Below are positions 6,935 through 13,928 of a stretch of 15,403 nt of DNA, in pieces. The position numbers were made by a program, and so were the translations under genes. Origin of the DNA: SAR324 cluster bacterium (GTDB lineage Bacteria > SAR324 > NAC60-12); assembly GCA_028822475.1 (NCBI GenBank), contig JAPKDT010000015.1, positions 1 to 15,403 of the forward strand, given 5' to 3'. Numbering within the stretch: position 1 is the stretch's first letter; each line of letters begins with the position of its first letter. Under the pieces are notes generated by a model, which worked only from the letters and a program-made list of their open reading frames with translations, was not told the DNA's origin and did no database searches.

Positions 6935-9900
6935 AGTTTGCTCATTCAGGTTCTTCCGGAAGTCACAATATTTTTGGCTCAGTGCTTCCTCATTTGCCTC
7001 TTCAGTTCCGAAGTTGCTGCTTTTTTCGTTTTTTTATCTTACTTTTGTAACTTTACTCCAAGCTCCCTCTGGAAATTATTTATCCTCTCCGGCTTATGCA
7101 CAAAGCTCTTCTGAGCAAATTACGCCTCAGGAAAGCCATCGCCTGGAAAATTTTTTAATCAGTACTAAAGGCCGTGATGACTGGAAACGACTGATGCTGG
7201 CCATACTTAACAGTGTGCCTGCAGTAGAAAGTGTTTTGTCCGAAGGTGTCAGCATAAACATCCGCGGAACCGATGAATTTCAAGGTGTAACACCTCTTAT
7301 GTTTGCATCTGGAATTGGAGCACAAGTAATCGTAAAATTTCTTGTCGAAAAAGGAGCGCGGCTGAATGACACTGATACCCTGGGGAAAACAGCCTTGATT
7401 CAGGCAGCATATAAAGGACGTCCTGAGACTGTAAGCTTTTTACTCCAACAGGGTGCAAATCCAAATGCAGAAACGAATCAGCAGTGGACAGCTTTAATGT
7501 TTGCAGCAGAACGAGGTGAGCTGGAAATTTTAAAAACATTGTTGAGACACGGCGCGCGAGCTGACTTTCAGAACAAATTGGCCATGTCATCAGCTATGTA
7601 TGCAGCCCAGAATGGTCATTTTGAGATTGTGCAGTTCTTACTTAAGCGGGGAATAATAGTAGATTTAACTTCGCTCAATGGATCAACTGCTTTAATTTGG
7701 GCAATCCGATCCGGACATGAAAAAATTGCAGAGTTACTGCTGGAGGCTGGAGCAAAAACAGATACTCTTGAAGACGAATTCCAAAGAACCCCGCTGCTTC
7801 TCGCAGCAATGTACGGTCTGGAATCAACAGTACATAAATTGTTATCTTCCGGAGCCGATTTGGCAGCAGTTGACAAACAGGGAGAAAATGCACTGTTACT
7901 GGCCTTAAGTAACAAACATTTTAAAACAGCGAGCTTGTTAATTAAATCCGGAATCCCCGTCAATACTCCAGACCTTAAAAAACGCACGCCGTTGATGACA
8001 GCAACTGCTCAGGGTAGTTTGGAATTGACCAGATTTCTGCTCAAAAAAGGTGCGGACGTAAATGCCAGAGATTTAGTCAAACAAACCGCTTTGATGGCCG
8101 CAGCCGGCGCAGGCCACATTAAAATAGCCAAACTGCTGCTTCGAGAGCAAAGTCGACTGGATTTTCGTGACCTCTTTGGCCGGACCGCCTGGACTTATGC
8201 GGCAGAAAATCAACAATTGTCACTGGTTAAATTCCTCAGTAAAAAAGAAATTGATAATGAGGAAAATCTCTTTTATGCAGTCTCACACGGGCACCTTAAA
8301 GTAGTAAAAATATTGCTAGATTTAAGGGTAAATACAGAAATCCGTGATTCTCAAGGATGGACTCCTTTGATGTGGTCCGCAAATAAAGGTCATTCAAAAA
8401 TTGTGGAACTTCTGCTTAAAGGTGGTGCAAAAATAAACGGTAGTCCTGAAAAAAGTCCTGATGATTCCGGTTGGACACCTCTTATGCTGGCGGCAGGAGG
8501 AGGGCATATTGACACAGTAAATACTCTCATTAACAAAGGTGCCGATCTCGGAGCTCAGGACAAAGACAAATGGACGGCGCTAACCTGGGCTGCTCTAAAT
8601 GGTTATAGGGAAATTGTAAGCCTGTTAGTAGAAAAAGGGGCCCGTATAGACGTACGCGGTTCTGATGGGGCAACACCACTTATTTGGGCAACCTTTCAAG
8701 GACACGAAAATGTGGTGCAAGACCTGTTAATAAAAGGCTCAAATGTAAAATTAAAAGATCTGCACGGAAAAACTGCTTTGGCACACGCAATACTGCAGAG
8801 TCATTTTTCTACTGCAAAAACGTTGATCAAACACGGTGCTGATTTAAATCAGAATTTACTCTATGCATCCCAGCGTGGGTACAAGGAAATGGTTGTGTTT
8901 CTTCTTGAAGAAAATGCTGAAATTGATAAATTGTCTGCACAGGATGAAACACCATTATCCCTTGCTATACAAGGAAAACATTGGGAAACAGCCAGGATTC
9001 TACTGGAACATGGTGCAGATCCAGCCTTAAAAAATTCACAGGGACAGACACCTCTGATGTCTGCGGTAATGACCGGAGAAGAAAAATTGGTAAATCTTAT
9101 GCTCCATCACCCGACATATGGGCGCCAGAATTCTGAGCTAAATACTACCGATTTTATAGGAAATACACCTTTAATGATTTCAGCAGCCCACGGTTATCTG
9201 GAGATAGTTAAACTGTTACTCGAACTTGGAGCAAAAGTTGAAAACAGAAACCGCTGGCAAGAATCCGCATTGATACTTGCCGCTTCCAAAGGCTTTCGTG
9301 AAATTGTAAACCTGCTGATACAATACGGAGCAGATTTTCACGCAGAAGATGTTAATGAAAAAACGGCCCTGCTAAGAGCAGCTCAAAATGGACATCTGTT
9401 CGTGGTTGAGCTGCTACTTTCACAAGGTGCAAATCTTCATGTTAATGCATTTGACATGAGCGGAGAAGGCGGGACACCCTTGATTCAGGCTGCCAGATAC
9501 GGGCATTCTGAGGTTTTGCTTGCATTGATGAGAGCAGACGCCGTAATTGACGAAGTTGAACTGATGTTTCACCATTCAGCTCTTATGGTTGCAGCTTTGA
9601 ATGGTCATGAAAAAACTGTAGATATTTTGCTGAACGCTGGCGCTGACCCAATGTTAAAAGACACCTCCGGGAGATCGGCTTTATTGCTTGCTGCAAGCAA
9701 CAATCATCTGTCACTTGTAATTCAGCTTTTGGATGCTGGACAAAAATGGGATCAAAAAGACACCCATGGCAACGGTATCTGGCACTTGATGGCGATGAGT
9801 GATGTAGAAATTGAAGAAAGCGAAACCAGTTACGGTTCCGGCCAAAAAGAAGAAGGTGCTTCAATGATAATGCATGAACTAATCTCACGGGGAGTTCTGC

Positions 9901-10085
9901 TGGACTCATTAAACAGTGCTGGTGAAACAGCGCTGATGATTGGAGTAAAACGTGGGAAAGTGAGGACAATCAAAAGTCTGCTGGAACTTGGAGCGTCCCC
10001 AGACATTCAGACACCTGACGGTGAGAGTGCCTTAACGCTGGCGAAAACAAGTGGTAACGATGAACTGGTTAAGCTATTGCGGTGA
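6927..10085 (+). CDS. Exported ankyrin-repeat protein
   Basis: With ATG 6927 it has 1052 residues. The frame extends upstream to 6858, but that would overlap ftsW by 77 bases; ATG 6927 gives an ATGAGTAA overlap with the ftsW stop, typical of coupled translation. The N-terminus has basic residues, a hydrophobic run (about 29-45) and a likely signal peptidase site after SPAYA (residue 58), so it is probably exported; the signal is long, and an anchored form is possible. From residue 118 to the C-terminus there are about 28 ankyrin repeats with the usual G-x-TPLM-x-AA-x-x-GH-x-x-IV-x-LLL-x-x-GA pattern, preceded by a degenerate capping repeat (85-117). Two repeat junctions are 6-7 residues short, and a near-terminal repeat has an acidic insertion. 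No catalytic domain is seen; the likely role is protein binding in the periplasm, perhaps linked to division because of ftsW. Confidence 0.85.
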   Translation: MSKVCSFRFFRKSQYFWLSASSFASSVPKLLLFSFFYLTFVTLLQAPSGNYLSSPAYAQSSSEQITPQESHRLENFLISTKGRDDWKRLMLAILNSVPAVESVLSEGVSINIRGTDEFQGVTPLMFASGIGAQVIVKFLVEKGARLNDTDTLGKTALIQAAYKGRPETVSFLLQQGANPNAETNQQWTALMFAAERGELEILKTLLRHGARADFQNKLAMSSAMYAAQNGHFEIVQFLLKRGIIVDLTSLNGSTALIWAIRSGHEKIAELLLEAGAKTDTLEDEFQRTPLLLAAMYGLESTVHKLLSSGADLAAVDKQGENALLLALSNKHFKTASLLIKSGIPVNTPDLKKRTPLMTATAQGSLELTRFLLKKGADVNARDLVKQTALMAAAGAGHIKIAKLLLREQSRLDFRDLFGRTAWTYAAENQQLSLVKFLSKKEIDNEENLFYAVSHGHLKVVKILLDLRVNTEIRDSQGWTPLMWSANKGHSKIVELLLKGGAKINGSPEKSPDDSGWTPLMLAAGGGHIDTVNTLINKGADLGAQDKDKWTALTWAALNGYREIVSLLVEKGARIDVRGSDGATPLIWATFQGHENVVQDLLIKGSNVKLKDLHGKTALAHAILQSHFSTAKTLIKHGADLNQNLLYASQRGYKEMVVFLLEENAEIDKLSAQDETPLSLAIQGKHWETARILLEHGADPALKNSQGQTPLMSAVMTGEEKLVNLMLHHPTYGRQNSELNTTDFIGNTPLMISAAHGYLEIVKLLLELGAKVENRNRWQESALILAASKGFREIVNLLIQYGADFHAEDVNEKTALLRAAQNGHLFVVELLLSQGANLHVNAFDMSGEGGTPLIQAARYGHSEVLLALMRADAVIDEVELMFHHSALMVAALNGHEKTVDILLNAGADPMLKDTSGRSALLLAASNNHLSLVIQLLDAGQKWDQKDTHGNGIWHLMAMSDVEIEESETSYGSGQKEEGASMIMHELISRGVLLDSLNSAGETALMIGVKRGKVRTIKSLLELGASPDIQTPDGESALTLAKTSGNDELVKLLR
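7278..10082 (+). repeat. Tandem ankyrin repeat array (protein-level, about 28 units)
   Basis: This stretch encodes consecutive units of about 33 residues. Each has a TPL/TAL turn, an AA-x-x-GH helix, a LLL helix and a GA-x-x-x-x-x-D loop. The units are diverged from one another at the DNA level, so this is an old protein repeat and not a recent DNA duplication. Unit lengths vary near 8229-8280 and 8821-8870 (short) and near 9122-9160, 9440-9475 and 9800-9858 (long). Confidence 0.85.
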
Positions 10086-10101
10086 TCACATACCGCTTTT
10101 T
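10079..10101 (+). terminator. Rho-independent terminator of the ftsW-ankyrin unit
   Basis: GCGGT (10079-10083) pairs with ACCGC (10092-10096), possibly extended by one G-T wobble, and five T residues follow directly. The left arm overlaps the last codon and stop of the ankyrin gene, and the hairpin lies between two convergent genes. Confidence 0.55.
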
Positions 10102-10130
10102 GTACTATAGCTGAAAAAGAATCTTGGTGG

Positions 10131-10364
10131 TCAACTTCCTCTGTTCCAGTAACCGACAACCATCTTTTCTTCCCGTTCATGGAAATCACTTTCAGTAATT
10201 TTTCCCTGGGCACATCCTTCACGGAGATAATGTAGTTTTGCCAGATACTCTTCTTTTGAATCGCAATGGCTCCAGCCTTTTTCATTCATATGAACCAGCT
10301 TTTCATAATCTTCCAGGGATACTTTTACAGGATTTTCACGAGAATATGGTGTTAAACTAATCAT
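10131..10364 (-). CDS. Small protein with SHOCT-like motif
   Basis: A 77-residue hydrophilic protein of unknown function. Evidence that it is real: the ATG is preceded on its strand by AGGAG (plus-strand 10370-10374) at 5-base spacing, one of the best ribosome-binding sites in the window; the composition is normal for a protein; and it fills a gap that otherwise has no gene. Residues 41-69 follow the spacing L-x-x-L-x-x-L ... G-x-IT-x-x-x-F ... K-M-V, like a SHOCT-type short C-terminal domain (the G-x-IT-x-x-x-F element is GKITESDF, 54-61). That match is by eye and tentative. There is no signal peptide or membrane segment. It is convergent with the ankyrin gene and divergent from lnt. No function is proposed. 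Confidence 0.65.
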   Translation of the reverse strand: MISLTPYSRENPVKVSLEDYEKLVHMNEKGWSHCDSKEEYLAKLHYLREGCAQGKITESDFHEREEKMVVGYWNRGS

Positions 10365-10429
10365 CAGCTCTCCTATTTATTTTCCACAAATGTGCGGAAT
10401 GTTTCTGTCAATGTAAATCTGTGTTAACC

Positions 10430-10459
10430 ATTTTAAACACTAACGTCAAAAGCATGCAA
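10430..10459 (-). promoter_or_regulatory. Candidate promoter of the small minus-strand gene
   Basis: On the minus strand, TTGCAT (plus 10454-10459) and TAAAAT (plus 10430-10435) are 18 bases apart, with 3 of 6 and 5 of 6 matches to the consensus. A perfect TTGACA also occurs closer to the gene (plus 10406-10411) but has no good -10 partner. The divergent lnt gene begins at 10477, so its own promoter must lie in this same 112-base interval or further upstream. Confidence 0.25.
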
Positions 10460-10476
10460 GTCGGTCACTACAAATC

Positions 10477-12138
10477 ATGAACAAAAACGTCAAAAAACAA
10501 AACTCCAGGCAAAATTTGCAAAAACTTTTTTGGACAGGAAGTTTAATTTCAGGTGTCATGCTTGGTCTGAATGCACCGGGACTCGGCACACACTGGCTGG
10601 GATTAATTTCGCTTTTTCCTTTGATCTTCACTTTGGAGAAACTCCATACGGAAGAGAATTTATCTTTCCGGAAACGGGCCTTACTGTTTTTTGGAATTTG
10701 CTGGTTAACTGGAGGAATTGCCGCTTCAATTGGAAGCTATTGGATAACCAACAGCATCCACGTTTTTGGGCAGACACCCTGGCCTGTGGCCTTAATGATA
10801 ACAGGTGTCGGTTACGGACTTGAAGTAGGTTTTCAGCTGTTTGTTTATTTCGGAATTCCGCTACTTTTAGTCCGAAAACTCAATAACTGGGACTTGCCGC
10901 TTCGGCTTGCGTTTGTACTCGCGCTTGATCCCTGGTATCCTCGCTTGATTCATTGGAATTACGGAGGGCTGACCTTTAGTGAATTTCCCTGGATTGAACA
11001 ACTTGCGGATATAATTGGATCTTCCGGACTCCTTCTTTTCAACTCCGGTTTGGCTTTTCTCCTAATCGGCTGGCTGCGTTGGAAATCAGGAAAGATCAGT
11101 CACAAAAAAATGCTGCAGGCTTCAACTCTATATTTGCTTTTATGGATCATTGGTTTAGGTTACGGTGCGTGGCGAACTTACAACCTGGAAAAAAAAATTC
11201 CAGGAACCAATGCAAAAAGCTCAAACTTGACCGTGCTCGTTATTCAGCCTAATTTTTCACTTCAGGATCTAGCATCTAATCCGGAACTTGCTCATTCAAA
11301 ACGGCAGCAAAATTTGGAAAGTCTGCTGAATGATTCGAGGAAAGCACTCGCAAAACTTCCTCAAAACACAAGCACAGAAAAATTGTTGGTGTGGCCGGAA
11401 TCTGTCTTTCCGGATGCTTATTTCAAGTCTAAAAACTCTCGTCATAAAGTGTCGTCTTTTGCACAGGAACATCAAGCCAACATTTTATTTACGACTGTGG
11501 ACTGGGAACCTACTCAAACCGGTCATCAATTTTATGGAGTCTCGGTGCTGGTTGGCAAAAACGGTGAAGTGCTGGGACGCTACAATAAGATTTTCCTGAT
11601 ACCTTTTGGTGAGATGATTCCTTTTTCAGACTGGTTCCCGGGTATCGCCGCATGGCTCCGGCAAAACATTGCCAACATGTCTGAGTTTGATCGAGGCTCG
11701 GAATACACAGTTTTCTCTTTGGCGGATAATACTCAGCTTTCTGCTCCTATTTGTTTCGATATTTTCAATCCTACAGTCATGCGCGGCATGGTCCGTAATG
11801 GTTCAGACCTGGTACTGAACCTCAGTAATTTAGCCTGGTTTGGACGCACAACCGCATCGGACAACATGGTCGCGGTTTTGCGTTGGAGGGCTATCGAAAA
11901 TCGGGTGCCGGTTGTCTTTGCTTCCAACAATGGCGAAAGTGTCTTCATTGCTGCAAACGGTAAAAACATGAGCCAACAGCTTGGACTTTTTGAAGAAGGT
12001 ACGTTAACCTCTACATTACAGCTTCAGCACCAATTTTCGTTTTACCGTGAATATGCAGAATGGGTTTGGGCTGGATTTATCTTATTATTTTTTATGCTGC
12101 TGATACAGGCACATCATCGAGGTAAAATATTTCAATAA
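10477..12138 (+). CDS. lnt: Apolipoprotein N-acyltransferase Lnt
   Basis: A 553-residue inner-membrane enzyme that adds the third acyl chain to the N-terminal cysteine of lipoproteins in Gram-negative bacteria. Several N-terminal membrane segments (about 15-235) are followed by a periplasmic nitrilase-fold domain from about 250, and a final membrane segment lies at 533-546. The nitrilase triad is readable: E308 in VWPESVFP, K371 in YNKIFLIPFGE and C426 in APICFDIF; E379 matches another essential glutamate of the E. coli enzyme. Two positions are unusual. The residues after the catalytic cysteine are Phe-Asp instead of Tyr-Glu, and the common SNDAWFG motif reads SNLAWFG. Overall length and layout are normal for Lnt, so it is probably active, though a divergent paralogue is possible. 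No strong Shine-Dalgarno is visible. Confidence 0.9.
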   Translation: MNKNVKKQNSRQNLQKLFWTGSLISGVMLGLNAPGLGTHWLGLISLFPLIFTLEKLHTEENLSFRKRALLFFGICWLTGGIAASIGSYWITNSIHVFGQTPWPVALMITGVGYGLEVGFQLFVYFGIPLLLVRKLNNWDLPLRLAFVLALDPWYPRLIHWNYGGLTFSEFPWIEQLADIIGSSGLLLFNSGLAFLLIGWLRWKSGKISHKKMLQASTLYLLLWIIGLGYGAWRTYNLEKKIPGTNAKSSNLTVLVIQPNFSLQDLASNPELAHSKRQQNLESLLNDSRKALAKLPQNTSTEKLLVWPESVFPDAYFKSKNSRHKVSSFAQEHQANILFTTVDWEPTQTGHQFYGVSVLVGKNGEVLGRYNKIFLIPFGEMIPFSDWFPGIAAWLRQNIANMSEFDRGSEYTVFSLADNTQLSAPICFDIFNPTVMRGMVRNGSDLVLNLSNLAWFGRTTASDNMVAVLRWRAIENRVPVVFASNNGESVFIAANGKNMSQQLGLFEEGTLTSTLQLQHQFSFYREYAEWVWAGFILLFFMLLIQAHHRGKIFQ

Positions 12139-12180
12139 GTATTTACACTCAAATTTTTAATTCACCTTAAAAGGAGAAAA

Positions 12181-12972
12181 ATGGATTTAAAACTAAAAGG
12201 GAAAGTCGCCATGGTCGCGGCTTCAAGCAAAGGGCTGGGTTATGGTATTGCTCAAGCACTGGCGCAGGAAGGTGCTTCACTATCAATCGGCAGCCGGACT
12301 GAAAAGGATATTGAAGCTGCAGCCGAAAAACTCCGGAACGAAACTGGAGTTCCTGTTTTAGCTAATGTTCTGGACTCGTCAAATCCACAATCGATCCGAA
12401 AATGGACTGATGCGACGCTCAAAGAATTTGGCGGTATCGACAAACTTGTGGTCAATGCCGGAGGACCGCCCGTAGGAAAATTTGAGGATTTTTCTGATGA
12501 TGACTGGCAGGCGGCGTTTGAACTGAATCTTTTCAGTGCTGTACGCATGATCAGGGCAGCTTTACCATCGATGCGTGAACGCGGCGGCGGTTCTGTTTTG
12601 ACGGTTACCTCAATGTCTGTCAAGGAACCGATTGATGTGCTGATTCTCTCAAACGTCATGCGTTCCGGAGTTACCAGCCTGGTGAAAAGCCTCTCCACGC
12701 AACTTGCTGCAGATAACATTCGTCTCAATAATCTGATGCCCGGACGTATTAACACGGATCGGATTAGAAGCTTGGACGCCCTTAATTCTGAAAAGCAGGG
12801 TGTTTCAATTGAACAAATACAAGCGACAAACCATGCCAATATTCCGCTGGGACGGTATGGAACCATTGAAGAATTTGGACGTTGCGGAGCATTTTTGCTC
12901 TCTGATGCAGCAAGTTACATAACAGGTTCAAGTCTTGCCGTTGATGGTGGTGTGCTTAAAACAGTCTGGTAA
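12181..12972 (+). CDS. SDR-family oxidoreductase-like protein with altered active site
   Basis: A 263-residue short-chain dehydrogenase/reductase fold. The cofactor loop is variant, AASSKGLGYG (13-22), in place of TGxxxGxG. Also visible are VNAGGPP (91-97), ELNLFSA (114-120), VTSMS (142-146), NNLMPGRI (183-190) and the C-terminal ITGSSLAVDGG (247-257). The canonical Tyr-x-x-x-Lys is replaced: aligning on the following SGV, the Tyr position is S157 and the Lys position is R161. I recall a clade of SDR proteins with the same KGLG and LSN-x-x-R features, so this is likely a subfamily trait and not decay. Substrate unknown. A strong Shine-Dalgarno AAGGAG (12171-12176) precedes the ATG. It follows lnt by 42 bases and may be co-transcribed. 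Confidence 0.85.
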   Translation: MDLKLKGKVAMVAASSKGLGYGIAQALAQEGASLSIGSRTEKDIEAAAEKLRNETGVPVLANVLDSSNPQSIRKWTDATLKEFGGIDKLVVNAGGPPVGKFEDFSDDDWQAAFELNLFSAVRMIRAALPSMRERGGGSVLTVTSMSVKEPIDVLILSNVMRSGVTSLVKSLSTQLAADNIRLNNLMPGRINTDRIRSLDALNSEKQGVSIEQIQATNHANIPLGRYGTIEEFGRCGAFLLSDAASYITGSSLAVDGGVLKTVW

Positions 12973-13118
12973 TTAACGTTCAAGTTTTTTGCATTTCTGA
13001 CGATATTAATGATCAAGAGGAATAGTTTGTTTCTCGGCTTGGCTTTCTGTTTTGCGAAAGTCAGTCTATTAACGACGATAATTCCCATTTTAAAAAATGA
13101 TCAATCTCAGAGGTGCAA

Positions 13119-13892
13119 ATGCCTGTCAATTATCTTAACTTATATCTTCTTGCCGTCTTCGGCGGACTTGCGGCAACAGTAGGTGGAATTGTGATCTGCT
13201 ATGCCGGTATCTCGGAATCAAGTTATCTTGTTTATCGGGGTATGGAGCTCACAACCTATTATCTTGATAAAAATAAGCACGACCTGTATGTAAATGGGTT
13301 GATTTACAGTATAACTTTCGGGATTGCTTTTTTGCTGTTGCTGGCAGTAATTGTGGTTCCAAGTCCAGGACAAATTCAAAAGCGGATGTCCACATCTCAG
13401 TTTGCGGGTTCAGCCGGTGCAGGTTATCTCGGACCTTCTGGGGCGTCTGCACCTGTTGAACAATCTCCGACAGCCGCGGGAGAAATGACCGCAGAGGAGG
13501 ATGAAGCCTTTGAAATAGAGCTTGAACCTGACATAGAATCCTTTGATGAAGAAGAGGAAGAAGAATCGGCACTTTCGAGTTCGGCTGATGATGATGATTC
13601 AGATGTAGTCTACGGTACAGGGCGCATCACTGACAAGGCACACAGATCATTTATCCTCTCCAGTCCTGACAGTGCGGTCAAGTTCCTTATGCGTAAAGAA
13701 CTTGACGGACGTCCCTTGAAATCATCGCAGGATGAAATATACGAAGGCTGGCAAACACGAGGACTTTCCAGAGGTAAATTGCGTAAACATTTTCTCAAGA
13801 TCATGGAGTGGGACAGCATGCCTGAAATGGAAGTTAATGAAATTTATAACAAATTGAAAGATAAGGTATATGAAGTAAAACACACTGGCTAA
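13119..13892 (+). CDS. Two-membrane-segment protein with acidic linker, unrecognised
   Basis: I do not recognise this family. I choose ATG 13119 (257 residues) because AGAGG at 13109-13113 sits 5 bases before it; a GTG two codons upstream overlaps that site. Residues 6-31 and 59-81 are hydrophobic membrane segments with a short, probably periplasmic, loop between them. A low-complexity linker follows (about 90-163), Ser/Ala/Gly-rich then strongly acidic, with runs of Glu (144-149) and Asp (157-160). The C-terminal part (about 165-257) is well ordered in appearance and probably helical, with a basic GLSRGKLRKHFLKIMEW stretch (215-231). With both termini in the cytoplasm, the C-terminal domain would face the MoxR ATPase encoded 36 bases downstream. 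Function unknown; a partner or membrane anchor for that ATPase is an inference from position only. Confidence 0.8.
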   Translation: MPVNYLNLYLLAVFGGLAATVGGIVICYAGISESSYLVYRGMELTTYYLDKNKHDLYVNGLIYSITFGIAFLLLLAVIVVPSPGQIQKRMSTSQFAGSAGAGYLGPSGASAPVEQSPTAAGEMTAEEDEAFEIELEPDIESFDEEEEEESALSSSADDDDSDVVYGTGRITDKAHRSFILSSPDSAVKFLMRKELDGRPLKSSQDEIYEGWQTRGLSRGKLRKHFLKIMEWDSMPEMEVNEIYNKLKDKVYEVKHTG

Positions 13893-13928
13893 CATAACTA
13901 TCAACCAAACACTAAATAATTATCACAT

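Noticed and set aside
10007..10285. Minus-strand frame of 92 codons overlapping both the small gene and the ankyrin 3' end
   Set aside because: It conflicts with the better-supported frame at 10131-10364, which has a clear Shine-Dalgarno; it also runs into the ankyrin coding region.
12252..12866. Long antisense frame (about 204 codons) inside the SDR gene
   Set aside because: It mirrors a clear SDR coding sequence, has no family resemblance and no separate ribosome site; a shadow of codon bias.
13039..13064. Stem-loop (TTGGCTTTC with GAAAGTCAG, one or two wobble pairs) in the gap after the SDR gene, as a terminator
   Set aside because: No T-run follows; it could be a structured leader, but nothing supports a specific function.
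13009..13182. Plus-strand frame of 57 codons with a hydrophobic, signal-like start ahead of the two-membrane-segment protein
   Set aside because: No ribosome site, and it overlaps the next gene by 64 bases out of frame; probably chance.
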